A stretch of 64,000 bases of DNA from NCBI GenBank assembly GCA_900660155.1, contig CABFPE010000005.1, positions 1,632,972 to 1,696,971 on the forward strand, given 5' to 3'. The position numbers were made by a program, and so were the translations under genes. Each line of letters starts with the position of its first letter. Within the stretch, counting starts at the first letter, position 1. The stretch is from Hofstenia miamia (Eukaryota > Xenacoelomorpha > Acoela > Hofsteniidae). This document shows positions 32,530 through 46,469 of this stretch, in pieces. The notes under the pieces are model-generated. The model was not told where the DNA came from. It did not search any database and worked only from the letters and a program-made list of their open reading frames with translations.

Positions 32530-35500
32530 TTGGTAGAAGAGAATGTTTTTTCAAAAATCCACCGGTGTTCGATCCAAGTAACCGGGATATTAGTTATACT
32601 CAATGGAGGAAAGATGTTAAAATGTGGGATCTTATAACGTAGGTCACCAAAAAGAATAGTGCGATTACTTTATTATTATCATTGAAAGATTTTGCTGAAA
32701 ACACGGTTTCTTCATTTACTCCGGAGCAAATGAATACCGAAGATGGATTAAACTTACTATTTGATAAGTTGGACGCTACTTTCAAACCCCTCGAAAAGGT
32801 GGAGGCATATGAAATGTTCATTAATTTCAGATCGTGAGTTCGTAAGCCTGATCAATCGATTAAGGACTTTATTGTTGACTTTGAATTTCGAGCAACGTGT
32901 CTAAAGGATCATAATATGGAGCTTCCACATGCAATCATGGCTGCTGAACTTTTATCCAAAAGTAGGATACCCGATTATGAACGCAAAGTTATCTTGTTAT
33001 CAAAGGAAATAACACTACTTAATATTAAGCAAACAATCCTGCAATCGAATGTGTCATTTAGTGCTCTTCCTAGTAGTCCTTCCGAATATCCAAATACTGC
33101 TGACACCACCGCCATCGCACAAGAGATCAAAACAGAGGCGGCAGATCAAACTGAAGCTGATGTTCACAATGATGGCGATAATCAGACGTTTTGGTCCGGA
33201 AGTAGTTCAACAAAGCGAAATCAGAGGCACGTCAGTTTAGTCAGCTCATTCACATTGGGCAAATCGATGCCCTAATCGAGCAAATAATTTTCAATCTCAG
33301 CAGCGAAATGCTGTTACTGGGGAAGAAGGTGATGAGACAGCATACTTTACATATGTTAATTTTGTATCATTCATGATCCAGAGTGACAAAGAAAGTATGA
33401 TGGGCCTTGTGGATACCGCTTGCACACTTATAGTTGCAGGTAGGTGTTGGTTGGACAATTACTTAAACATTTATGAAATATCATTAGAACAAAGTCGACC
33501 TCAAAATTCTTTTGCTCATTTTGTGTTTGGTGATGGTGTTCGCCAACGGGCATTATTTCAAGTCAAATTGCCAATTCGTCTATTTGATCAACACCGCTTT
33601 CTAGATGTGCGCATAGTTAAAGGAAAACTGCCTTTACTCCTTTCGAAATTGACTCTGAAGAAAATGCAAGCTATAATCGACTTGAAGCAGAACACAATCA
33701 ATATTGAAAGAAACATTTTACCGTTGCATGAAACATCAAGTGGACATTTTTCAATTCTATTATGCCCGGATGCTGAAAGAGCAGAATTGCAACATGTGTC
33801 TCAAATATTAATTAATAAATCATATTTAAGCACTAAAGCCGACTGCAGCCGTTAATCAGGTTATTAAACTAGCTGTATTTGCGAAAAATGCCATGCCCAG
33901 TCGTAATGGATGCTCTCTATTTCAAGTTGTATTTGGAAAAAATCCACGAATTCCCTCCGTTTTGAAAGATTCAGCACCTGCGATGGAGACATATTGTTTT
34001 AATGATATTATTGAAAATCATATTGAGTTGTTACGGAAGATTCGATCTGCTTTTGTTCATGTAGATACATCTGTTCGCATTCGAAAAGCACTGTGTCAGA
34101 ATACCAAACCAAATGGTAATAATGTCGAAGTCGGCGACAAAGTTTTGTATTTAGTTTATAATCAGAAGCACTGACTGTCATGTTAGCAGCACTCGTGAAT
34201 GGAATGGCATTGATTATAATAATGGTGCTACAACTTTAGTTAAACGAAATGATACTACTGACTAGTACCAGCATAGGAAAACGTCAAACATTACTGCGGA
34301 GGAAGACAAGAATACTGGAGACGAACTTGACAATGGGGTTGGAGACGGACCTGTTAACGAAATTGAGGAAAGCCTGCCAATAATTAAGTCAGTTAATCCG
34401 ATTTCAGGTGCGTTTCACAGTTTGACAGAACCTTTCAAAAAATATGGTTTCCACAACTCCAATGGGATCCACGAATAATGAAGCTGGTGCGGAAAGAAGA
34501 TATCCAGTTAAAGAAAGAAATCTTCCAGTTCGTTTTGGCGAACAATATTGTTCATCATGTCGATGTTGATCAGTCTCTCTATTCTGATGCAAAATTGAAG
34601 GAGCTTCAAAGTTGGCTTTCAAATTGTGCATATAAGGAGGTCAATATTTGCCCAGCTGATAGATGTAAACTGAACAATATTACTATACATTGGGTATTAA
34701 CCATGAAGGACATTGGTGGCTCAGAGTTGATAGCCAAGGCACGACTTGGATACTGATACGCCTGAATCATATGCACCGAAGGCTTCACGACTATCTCTAC
34801 GTTTAACGTTATTTTTGGCAAATTGTAGAGACTAGGATCTTATGATTATTGACATTAAGACCGCCTTTTTGCAAGTTGATATTTATGGCATTACAAATGA
34901 TTCTAATCTATGGTATGAGAGAGTAAGTCAAGAACTTTATCGTGTCACTTGCGAAGCTGACAAAGCACTGTTTACATTCTCTAAAATGGACAGCTATGTT
35001 GTGTCATAGTTATTCATGTTGATTATTTTGCATATCTGGTGCTAAAAGTTGGATTACTATGATCCAGAAAAGTATTTGCACTGTTTTCGATGTTGGCAAG
35101 ATATAGAGAATCGGTCCCGAGTGGACGAAATTTCTGGGTGTTGAAATTCGAAAACTGAAGGATTGCATTCAATTGTCTCAAACTAGTTTCGTTGATAGCC
35201 TGACACTTAATGCAAGCAGCATGGGAATGATGAGATCAGCAGTTGGCAAATTACTTTGGCTTGCTACTACTTCAAGACCGGATTTGTAATTGATGTTGCG
35301 AAGCTTGCGTCAAAAATTGGGTGCTGCGAACAGGGTGATTTTGATCGCTTGAAATAAACTTATAAGTTACGTCAATTATCAAAAGCTTTAATAATATCCC
35401 TTCTGTTGATACTAATTTTATACCACAGCTATTTCTTTATACAGACGCGTCATTTGGAAGTCCAAGTTCGGGCAGTTATCTACTTTTCTGGGGATCTGAT

Positions 35501-35882
35501 CTCATTGTGGCAATCTAGAAAATTAAGATGCGTAACACGTTCTACATTAGCTGGTGAAACTATTGCTTTCGTTAAATCGCTTGACCTTATGTATCATGTG
35601 CGACATGTTTTGCATTCAATGACAAAGCTGTATTTTTATGTACAATTTACACTGATAATCAATCGCTGATTAATGGAATAAAGGCTGGATCGAATCCATT
35701 GGAGAAGAAATTGGTGATAGATTTCAATTATACACGTGATGGTGTTAAGAAGAAGGAATGTGTACTGGAATATCTTAATACACGTGATTTGCACACCGAT
35801 TGATTAACGAAGGACAGGAAAGCAAGTCGGGTGAAGTTACAACAGTAATTTGTTGGTCTGGGAAAAGAGGAAAAATAAGGAA

Positions 35883-36052
35883 TGTGAATGTTTTACTAAG
35901 CTAATTAGACTCGTGCTTAATGATTAGTTAGTAGCACTAGTCAAACTGTGTAAATAAGTTTTTATTAGTTTTTTAGTAGTGGTTATAATTGATTACGAAG
36001 CTGTTGTATGTTCTATGCATAATAAAGATCGCAAGTCTTATTGTATATAACA
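35883..36052 (+). repeat. Copia LTR, right copy
   Basis: 170 bp from TG to CA, about 97% identical to 32360-32529. The identity extends upstream to 35709, so the full direct repeat is 344 bp. Confidence 0.85.
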
Positions 36053-36057
36053 AAGAT

Positions 36058-38483
36058 AAATTAAAAAAAATGATTCGTTGATAAAAACCTGGCAGTTGAA
36101 GCCTCCTTTTATGATTGTATGTTAATTATGGACTTAAATGTATACATTTCAAATGACATCTCTTAACAATGTAATTGAATGATGTCCTTGCTCAAAACTT
36201 ATGTTCTTAGCCGTTTAAGTACACATAGTGCTATATTACATCGATTCTAAAATGGAATGAGTCCACTACAGATTTGGACCTAAACAAAGTAATGATATTA
36301 TGTTGAAAATATTGCATACTATTGTGTTCAAAAAGCAATAAAACTCTGGTCACAAAACTTTAATAAGAATAGTGTAAATTAACATTCTTATGTAGCATTT
36401 TACTCCTCAAGAGAGTACTTCACACCATGACAGTATTTCTCAAAATTATTAATTTGTTCAAGATATAATTTTGGGCAGAATTTCTACGTTTCGCTTAATG
36501 ATGAGTGTTGTTTATACATGTAAGCCTTATTATATTAGATTTTCAATCTATTCCAGTGGTTTTAATGTGCTGAAGTAAAAATGAGCTGACCAGAGGCGTA
36601 GGCAGGATTTTCTGAGGCCGATTGAAATTTTGAAAATATTAAAAAATTCCATCTTAAGAATGCATTTCACTACATTATTTAAATTTTTTTGCTGGAAATT
36701 TTTAATGTAGCTAATCAAAATCAATTTTGAAAATTTGACAGGGGACATTCCACCATGTCCTCCCCCTAGGGAAGGGCCCTATTGCGTACGCAACCAAAAG
36801 AGACTACTTTAGATACAAGGAGATTTTTGGTGCAACTATGACATTACTTAGTAGATCTACCACGAAGTACTTATTAAACGATAAGGGGGCCTTGATTTAA
36901 TACAATAATCGCAATTCTTCTTAATTTAGCAAAGATTTTAACTACATAAAATTTCAATTTAACTATCCGTGCTGATTTGAGTTTAAATATAATTCTATAT
37001 TTCATCTTTGTAGATACAAATAAATACCAAATGCAGAATGCATTAATAGAGGCTATTGATTTTATACAGTTTCTGTGGGTTTGAGTCCTGCATAGTAATC
37101 TCATTGTCTTTTTTGCTTTTTAAATATCCTAATAATATCTAACGTCCTATCTCAAAATTTGAGTATAATTTGCTATAAACTATATAACTGCATAAATTTC
37201 GGTAATAATTACACAATTGAATTAAATTATAATTTCATATATTGCCTATTGGGTGACGCCCATCAAAATCATTTTCCTGGGTTTAAAAATATAATTTACT
37301 TTTTTAATGGCTTAGGCTGTCTCTGCATTGTCATATTGTCAATTTCTAGATTTGATGTTTTGTCTTAATTCACTTGGTTCTAATTACTTTGAAAACTAAG
37401 AATTTCCCTGGATTTTTCTAAAACATATTAAAAAACTAGAAAAGCACTCGGAGAAAAGCACCTCTGGTGAAAATTTGAGGTCAATCCATATATTACTTTT
37501 TCCGGAAAGTTGCTAACAAACAGACAAACAAACCAACGCTACCAAAAACATAACCTCCTTGGCGGAGTTAATCAGCGAAATTTTACTAAACACACTTCCA
37601 CTTATCTAGTTGTCTGTAACCTGTGTTACATAATATTTAAGCAATACCTAGTAATAAAGAATTTGTCTTGCTTTGAAGTGAATGCTAGGTTACATAAATC
37701 ACTGAAAATGAGCCATTATTAGATGAGGAGATTGCATACGTACCTTGATAGACCAAAACTTAGAAATATATTTTTGATATTTGGGGTATTTGAAACTTGA
37801 TTTAGTCAACTAATACTATTGCATTGTAGTAATATTTAAATTCCGTTTTTCTTGGAAGTCTGAAATGTCTATCTATTGGAAAATATCCAAGAATTCATCC
37901 TTGTTTTGATAAGCAATTGCTATTGATTTTGACTCCTTAGTAATGAGAACGATTTCGTTTTTCTAGTACTGCTAACAGTACTAGAAATTTATTTTGTCTA
38001 AATAAATAATTCATTGAAAGACGTGAATGTTTCTCAAGAAATTGATAGCAGATTATTAATTATCCAGACCTGAATGAGAAGTTTCTGTTAGATTTGTTTA
38101 TGTTAGAATTAATGTATGTATAGGTTATTCTTAGTCAATCATATAAAAATTTAGAAAATCCATTTTAAGGGAGACAAGTAAAATATCATTTCTTCTAATT
38201 AATCATGAAAGTTTTTCCAAGAATCTATACTCTTTTTCTGCTTTATGAGATTTAGCTTTTCTTTGGCTAAAACTGAATTTTGCAATATATGGAAATAAGA
38301 AGATATTATAATTTCCATGGGACACATGAATTTTCCTGGGAATGCTTGAGAAAGAATAAACAGAATATTTCACAGTTTATATATTGAACCAATCATGTAT
38401 CAAAATGTCTTTAAGCAAAAGATTTAAAACTCACTATATCATTTCATTGTGTACTTGTAACAACATCATTCTGTATTGTGTAC
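36058..38483. other. Stretch without a recognised gene
   Basis: AT-rich. 36586-36795 has a possible hAT-like end (CAGAGGCGTAGGCAGG) and GC-rich words near 36760-36800, but no convincing partner end or target duplication. Confidence 0.4.
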
Positions 38484-38945
38484 ATTAGTTGTACATATAA
38501 GTCTGGAATTTCGTGCGCCACAATGGTGGCTTTTTATTTGGCTTCAATTATGTTGCTATAAATACACAACTTACTAATATTTTGTACCTATATATTATTT
38601 TTGTTTATCGGAATTACTATTTTATTATTAATAAACAGGGAAAATGTTATTTCATTACATGATAATGCTACTTCGCTTACTGCGACCATGTCAAAGTTGA
38701 AGTTTGAGGAGCTAGGGTGGGAAGTTCTAGCACATCCACCCTGTTCCACAGATCTAGCTCCTTCGCACTTTCATTTAGCCTTATCGTTTAATTATCTAAA
38801 AAGCGTTAGCTTTAATAATCATAGTCATTAAGAAGTTTGTTATTCACTGACTCATTTTTTTGATTAAAAATCTCCCACATTTTACAAGAAGGGCATCATG
38901 AAAATTGCATAAATTGTAATTGTGATTATTTCCACTTATCAATTT
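38484..38945 (+). mobile_element. mariner remnant
   Basis: It starts with TTAGTTGTACATATAAGTC, a mariner-style terminus. After a stretch with no homology it reads SLHDNATSLTATMSKLKF, ELGWEVLAHPPCSTDLAPSH and FYKKGIMKIA. These are the second catalytic Asp (HDNA), the third motif (normally YSPDLAPSD, here with His at the last Asp) and the C-terminal FY..GI block of mariner transposase. The first Asp region is deleted, stops are present and no right terminus is visible. It lies close to the GPCR TM6-TM7 exon. Confidence 0.75.
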
Positions 38946-39128
38946 CTAGATTTCACTCCGTCATGCATTAATAAAATTTGGAATAAGCGAAGATGATGTC
39001 ATGTCTAAGAAATCCCTACCAATACGAATTTGCTAAAATTGAGGATGTATTTGTCCAGAATGCAAGCATCCAAAATCGATATTGGTTAGGTACTTGCAAA
39101 CATCAAGCCTAGGTATTTCAAAAAAATT

Positions 39129-39416
39129 TTATGAAAATATTGTACATGTAGTTGTACATGAATTTGCAGTTTCTATTGAAAATAATATCATAAAATTTAC
39201 ACGAAAAGCTTGATTGAGGAAACTGTAGACAACTGGGTTAACACAGGAGTGCATCATTGCTAGACAGTGAAAAACATAGAAAGTGCCAAGATTGTACTTG
39301 TACGGGACGAGTTCGACATCGAAATATTTTTGAAGGTCATTCCAAACGGTTAAGAATTGAAGAGGAAGCCAGCAGATTGAAAAAAATACTACTACAACCA
39401 GCAACATTTTAATAAT
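39129..39416 (-). CDS. GPCR exon: TM6-TM7 and helix 8
   Basis: Acceptor TTTATTTTAG. It reads IIKMLLVVVVFFSICWLPLQ, then YNLGTFYVFHCLAMMHSCVN, PVVYSFLNQAFR. Read through, it stops at 39129 after a Cys/Thr-rich tail. Alternatively GTAAAT right after the Arg codon of NQAFR (about 39200) could be a donor leading to another tail exon. Confidence 0.85.
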   Translation of the reverse strand: MIKMLLVVVVFFSICWLPLQFLTVWNDLQKYFDVELVPYKYNLGTFYVFHCLAMMHSCVNPVVYSFLNQAFRVNFMILFSIETANSCTTTCTIFS

Positions 39417-39440
39417 CTAAAATAAACCAAATTAATTGCC

Positions 39441-39477
<37 letters not shown>

Positions 39478-39547
39478 CTAGCAAAAAGAGCTCGAAAGAC
39501 TGGAATGAACAGGTCATTCAACCTAATGAAGTATGTAATGCTATCGN

Positions 39548-39581
<34 letters not shown>

Positions 39582-42500
39582 ATGGCAGACTTGTTTGACA
39601 TTTCCACACCTAGAATAATTTCATACTTTCTATACCGTGATACATTTTAATTAAGAAATTTTTGCCTAATGTGTTAAAGGAATAATGGTGTTTTTGGAGA
39701 TCAAACGATTTGTGCTGAAACATTTCAATGCACAAGTAATTACAAGCTTCAGGAATATATTTATGTAATTAAGTAGTGGCTATGCAGTGTCTTCACCGAA
39801 GGACAATATTTTTATTGCCCTACAAATATGTTTTAGCGTTAATAAATTGACCTAAAAGGTAGAAAAGTAGAATTAATAAATTTATTTTTGGATACATTGA
39901 AAGATATGAGTTATTCACATAAGACCATAGTTGTAATGAGTTGAGATTTTCAAACACGACCAGAACTCGAAAATACTTCAAGTCGACTCGAACTCAAATT
40001 TTTTAATTTGGTTAGAAAATATTATGACAAAATCTTAGAATGTAAAAATTTCAGTTGTCTTTAAAGATTTATTTTTTTACTAACTGCAAGATATAGTAAT
40101 TCAAAGGCCGGCTGTGGGGGCAACATTATAGTCTCATTCTCCATCGCCATCCCTATCCAACCATCTTTTTTAGCAGGAACCCAACAAATCCACGAAGTTG
40201 ATTACTGATCATTATCTCATTCGAATGCTTTTTTATCAATGTAATAGTACTGTGTGCATGGGACGGGACCATAATGCATTGAATTATAATGAACACATTA
40301 AGCGATTTAAAATTTTTGGGACTATGTAACTGTTAGTCCACATGGAGAAAATCACGCAATGATTGCATAAAAATAGTTCGATTTGTAATAATTTTGTTAT
40401 ATAAAATACTCAAATAAATGAAGTGCATGCATATAAATTTAATTGAAATATGAAATACTTTTAAATATTTAAGAAAGAATAAAATCGTCAACTTCAACCC
40501 TATTTGAACATTGAATATCTGAACCCGACCCGAACTAAGCTATGCATAAGGCATCAGTAAGTTCTTAAAGTTTTCATCTGGATTTTAGATTTCCCATTTT
40601 GCTTAGCTATAATTTGACAACAGCGACTGATACAGATGGCGTTTTACATTAAAGAAAAAATAGATGGATAAATTTTTTTGATGTGGCAATTATGCAAATT
40701 AATTTAAGGATCGACAACAGATGACGTACGGTTTGAAAATTTTTACATCGCAAAAGATGTCAAATTCTAACGATCAACCTTCGCAATGTAAAACATGTGG
40801 CAATGGCTTTGAAAGTAATGTGCATAGATTTTCATGTATATGCTGCAATATCTCGCTACATCTGACAAAAAAGTGTACTGGCTTTTCGCAAGGGTGTGTG
40901 GATGCAATTACTCAATACCACCAACATTTTATTACTTTTTGCAGCGACTGTGTCGACACCGGAAAAAAGAAAATTTGGACTAAAACTACAACGTTGTCTG
41001 ATCAGGTCTCACGATTGGAATCTATCACCAACGATATTGCTAAACAAATTGTGGAACTAGATGAGAAACAAGGCAAGTTGATGGCGAATTTCCAAAAGTC
41101 GATGGAGCAAATGAAACCGTCATCCTGCTGTAGTACTAAAGCCAAACCAAGCACTGAGGTTAGTAATATTCATATGTCAAGATTAGTAATTAGTGGCATT
41201 CCCGAGCCAACCGAAAATCGTTTCGAAAACGACAAAAATGAGGTGCTGAAAATTTTCAATTTTCTGGAAGAAAGTACAAATGGAATACGAGACGTTTTTC
41301 GAATCGGGAAATCTAGCAGCGGTCGGGTTAGACCAATAGTTGTTGACGTTGGCTCAGTTTGGGCCAGGCGCTGTATTGTATCCAAAGCATTTCGTTTGAA
41401 AAATTTTGATGATTGCAAGGTATTTGTAAAAGGAGAACTAAGCGCCCGTGACAGAGCAACTGAAAAGATTCTTCTTCAGCAAAGATACAAACTTATGAAA
41501 GAGCATAACGTAGATAAATCCAGACTAAAAATAAAAAATTTGAAGCTCTTTCTGGATGAGGAGGAGTACAAGGAGCAACAAAGTAATTGACTATCTAAGT
41601 CAACCCCAAATCTGTTTTTAAGTAATGTCCAATCACTGCGATTTAAGCTAGATGAACTAAGTGCCTTATTAATTGACTGTGGCATGCCGGAGTTTGTTCT
41701 ACTGGTTGAAACTCATTTAACGTATAATATACCTGATTCGTGCATGACAGTACACGGTTATACTATCGAACGTTTGGACAGAACGATTGATGCAAATTCT
41801 AATTTTGGCGGAGGCGTAGCTTTGCAAATAAGAAATGGAATTCCTTATCGCAGATATCTCCCTCAGTTGCCCGATAACATGGCACCAAATTTCGAAGCTT
41901 TATGGTTAAAGGTTACACCTACTTGGACACCTCGTGGTATTAGCGGCTATATAGTTGGAGTTTTATATCACCCTTATTGGAATCTCCCTGAACATAGACG
42001 TATGAAGGCATATCTTCGCGCAGTTCTACATGAAGTTGAGGCTGAATTACCAAATTTTGCGACTATAGTTGGCGGAGATTTCAACGATCTTAACACCTCA
42101 TTTTTAGAAAGAGAATTCCAACTGAAGCAGCTAGTGGGGTTTATCACACATGGTAACAAAACTATTGATAAAGTTTTTGTTTCTCACCCCAATTTATTTA
42201 AAAATGCAGTCCCATTACCAGGCCTAGGTGGCTGTCGTCACACATCAGTTTTGGTTGAGGGTTCTGGAGTAAGGACTGATAGATTAAAGCAAATCGTGTT
42301 CAAGAGAGATATAAGCACTAAAAACACGAACCATTTTGGCAGGGTTATCTCATCTGTCATTTGGGAAAACTTTTTCCTGGCTTTGCCTTTCACTGAAATG
42401 TGGGACAAGTTTGCCTCGCTTATAGACCAAACCATTACTGACTGCTTTCCCGTTAAGAAACATCGCGTGTTTATTCGAGATCGACCATGGATTACTCCTC

Positions 42501-45500
42501 AAATAAAGCGTTTGATAAAGCAACGCCAGTTGGCTCTCACACGTGGCAATTTGCCCCTTTTTAAAAAGCTTCGCAACCGCGTTAATCGGGTTATGAAAAA
42601 GAATCGCCTCCATTTCTATAAGAATCGCATAAATGACCTGAAAATGACCAATCCCAGATCATGGTGGAAGTCAATCAAAAACCTATGTGGGCTATCTAAA
42701 TCAGAAAAAGGACTTAACTTCAATACCGAGCTCTCCAGGTTATCTGATTGCAATCTCGCTAATAAAATCAATTATGATTTTACGCAGCCAGTAAACAATT
42801 ACCCTCCGTTAACAGAAGCAAACTATCTACCAGATGACAATTCAGAACCTCTAGCAACCGACGAGTTCTCTGTATATAAAATGCTAGAAAAGGTGTGCCC
42901 TCGGAAGTCGAGTGGGCCTGATTACAAGATGAGAGTAATACCATGCTGGCTGCTAAAGAAATTTAGTTATGAATTGGCTCTACCTATATCGCTCTTAATT
43001 AATGCTTCCTTACGCGAATCATGTGCAATTCCTTTCAGAGTGGCAGAAGTTGTTCCAATTGCTAAAACAAGCCCAGTATCAATTCCCGGCTCTGATCTAA
43101 GACCAATCTCACTGACGCCCTCGATTTCTAAATTAATAGAAGATATAATAATAGAAAAAGAGCTGAAGGGAAAAGTATTGAATGTACTTGATCCTAGCCA
43201 ATATGGAGTTATACCAGGCGGGTCTACGATAAATGCGTTAATTAGTGTTTATCACAACTGGTTGAATCAGCTTGAATCTAACGAACGTTTCCTACGCGCC
43301 TTCTTCTTCGATCTTAGAAAAGCCTTTGATTTCGTTAGTCATCCCCTCTTGGTGAAAAAGCTGATAGAAATAGGCGTAAGATCTAGGACTATTAACTGGA
43401 TAATATCCTTTCTCAGCAACAGGAAACAACGGGTACGTCTAACAAATGGCCAACTATCAGACTGGTTAATGGTTCTAGCTGGCGTGCCTCAAGGCACAAA
43501 ATTGGGACCCTGGTTATTCATTTTGTTCGTGAATTCCTTGTTAAGAGAATGGGAATCGCGCATGAAATATGTCGATGATACTACTGCGTGGCAATACGTA
43601 TCTAAGAACAAACCTTTTGAAGACGTAGATCTAGTCAGACATGTCGCCCAATGGTGTAGCAGTAACTATGCAGAGCTAAACCCAACGAAGTCAAAAGAGC
43701 TCACTATTTGTTTCTTAAAGAATTTCCAATTGCCTCCTGAAGTTCAATGGGACGAATCTGTTGCAATTCAGAGAGTATCATCGGCCAAACTTTTGGGTGT
43801 CACATTTCAGAAAAATTTGAAGTGGACCAGTCACGTGAACGAAATTACAAATAAGGCTTCCAAAAGGTTATTTTTACTAAAACTACTTCGGCGAAGCGGC
43901 GTATCCCAAAATCATCTATTATCCGTGTATGTCTCGTTAATCAGGTCACTGCTTGAGTATTGTGCCCCGCTATGGCATTATGGGTTAACCCAAAATCAAA
44001 GCGATCGTCTGGAGAGGATACAGAAACGGGCTTTCCGAATAATGGTCCCAAATGCAACATATAGTGAAGCAGGAGTACAACTAAACTGTTCTACTTTGTA
44101 CACTCGTCGCCAAAGTCTTTGCGATCGACTCTGGAAAAAATTGCAGAACCTGAACCACCCTCTACACAATCTAATACCCGCAGAACGAGAATCTCTCTAC
44201 CCTTTACGAGCTCATCGCAATCGCCAAATCTCAGTTAGGACATTTCGATTTACGAAATCGTTTATTCTTATCACAACTGGTTGAATCAGCTTGAATCTAA
44301 CGAACGTTTCCTACGCGCCTTCTTCTTCGATCTTAGAAAGCCTTTGATTTCGTTAGTCATCCCCTCTTGGTGAAAAAGCTGATAGAAATCGGCGTAAGAT
44401 CTAGGACTATTAACTGGATAATATCCTTTCTCAGCAACAGGAAACAACGGNAACCACCCTCTACACAATCTAATACCCGCAGAACGAGAATCTCTCTACC
44501 CTTTACGAGCTCATCGCAATCGCCAAATATCAGTTAGGACATTCCGATTTACGAAATCGTTTGTTCCGTCACAGATTCAAAAAGAATATCCATTTGCATA
44601 TTATACTTAATGTTACAAGTTTGTATATTTCACTATTATTCAACCCTAGGGTTGCAAGTGAATAAATTTTCTCTTTCTTTCTTCTTTAATGACTTATGAC
44701 TCGAAATAAGAATTTCATTTGCGCAAAAATTGTTCCTTATTTTTTGACTTCCATAAAGAGCATAGAATACCATAGAGCGGCCTTGGTTCACGTCCACCGT
44801 TCTGTAGCGATGAAGTTACGAGGGTTTCCAATATCAGCAATCAAAATTGGAACATACATCAAACTCGTCAGTTTGTTAATTGGGGTGCCAAATGTTGAGG
44901 CACTTCAAAATTTGTCAAAATTTATCTACTGTATGCATTGCTATATAGCATCATGGAAGTATTCAAATTCAACAATGGCTCACTGAACCTTTATTGTCAA
45001 TTGACCTAAAATTTTCATTTTCCATAAAATAGAACTAATATATTAAGCCATACCATACACTTGAAGAATACGTTTTTGTAACTTACAGTATGTTTTTGAC
45101 GTTTTTGACAGCGTTCTAGACTTATTGGTACCTGAGCAAATTAACATTATTGACTTTTATTTGAGCTGTTAATTACTTAAAGTGAACGTGGTAATTTATT
45201 AGGAGAAAACAGTATATTTTGAGATTATGACGAATTTTGAATTATTCACTAAAGTTATTTTCAAAAACTAATAGGTGCAATATTAAAAATACCGGAGATC
45301 AATACGTGTGTTGGATCATTTGACGTAATTTGAATTCAATAGGAATAGATAAACTTTTTGGACAAACTGGGTCGTAAATTTCGATTGATCAAGCTTCCTA
45401 TGGGCTCTCTATATCACGTTATTTACATGTGAAAAGTTATTGCTCAATCGCATAGTCAAGCATTTCCATAGGGCGAAAGATACACACAATTGTGCATGTG

Positions 45501-46431
45501 CTGTGATAAACGAGATTGGTGAAATGCTAAACGTATTATTGCGTGGTGACTAATTACTTCATCTTTTTATAGATGTTTATGATGCTTTGCGGGTCTAAAG
45601 TCAGTAAATTAGCAGTAAACATTACTTACCTGTTAAAATTCGGAAGCATCAAGTTTGACCGGGACCATGGCGTCCGTTTATCTAAGGCCATGCTGGGACA
45701 TATATTGCATTCGTGGTCCTCAGTGGGCTAATTTGGGACTTATTCAACAATTGATATTGTAGTGTCAAAAAATGGAATATAGAATTTATTAGTGATATTT
45801 CTAAGAGAAATTTATTGCACAGATTCAAAAAAAGAAAAGAACTTGGTTATTTTTTGCAGAACATGTATCGATTTTGGTAGAATATGCTTAAAAATATAAT
45901 CTGAAGATGATATTGATGAAAGGATCTTTTACAATTTTATATTCGCAGATACAGTGCGGGCAATGGATATTTATCAGAAAGAAATGATCATGTTTTCTGT
46001 GACTGGTTTAGAATCAGCAGCTCATTCAACGACACACACACACACACACATTCAAAAACATCGAAATTTATGAAAAAGCGAAAAGCGATTTATTATATAT
46101 CCATGGAAATACTCTGATTAATATATACGAATATTTTTTATTTTTACCAGACCATATATGAGACAAATCAAAGTTTAAATTGCAAATCAGCGCCATAGTG
46201 TTGTTGTCATTGTAAAAGGGCCAATTGAGGCAACAAAAATTTCATTTCCAAAACTCATTTACGAGTATAGTCACTAGTAGTCACGTCTCCTATTTAATTT
46301 TCCGACTTTTTTATATCATTTTTTGCCACTTGGACTGATAAAAAACAAATTTGTTAGAAGAATTAGTTTAGAATTAGTACTAAAAGAAATTGAAATACCG
46401 TGATTTAACTGTAATTAATATTTTCTTGTAA

Positions 46432-46469
<38 letters not shown>

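Larger units (their letters stand above)
32182..36052 (+). mobile_element. Ty1/Copia LTR retrotransposon fossil
   Basis: Broken Copia-type element of 3.9 kb with several breaks. Parts in order: a 5' copy of the pol 3' end plus LTR (32186-32529), gag (about 32590-33290), protease (about 33360-33790), a remnant of integrase (about 33800-34180), reverse transcriptase (about 34580-35300), RNase H (about 35400-35870), and the 3' LTR. A purine-rich tract precedes the 3' LTR. Possible 5-bp target duplications AAGAT lie at 32177-32181 and 36053-36057, and the element begins TG and ends CA. The two LTRs differ at about 5 of 170 positions, so insertion was fairly recent. Confidence 0.85.
40690..44690 (+). 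mobile_element. CR1-group LINE, nearly complete
   Basis: Two-ORF non-LTR retrotransposon: ORF1 with a cysteine-rich finger, coiled coil and RNA-binding-like domain, and ORF2 with an apurinic-type endonuclease and reverse transcriptase. The 3' end has AATAAA at 44660 and a CT-rich tail (CTCTTTCTTTCTTCTTT). The 5' boundary is approximate. Both ORFs lie in one frame separated by a single TGA. Near the 3' end the assembly is disturbed: 44270-44450 repeats 43251-43431, an N follows, and 44452-44560 repeats 44153-44261. It sits in the 16-kb GPCR intron in antisense orientation. Confidence 0.88.

Noticed and set aside
36586-36795. hAT-like element suggested by CAGAGGCGTAGGCAGG
   Set aside because: The partner end is imprecise and no 8-bp duplication is seen; left as a possible fragment only.
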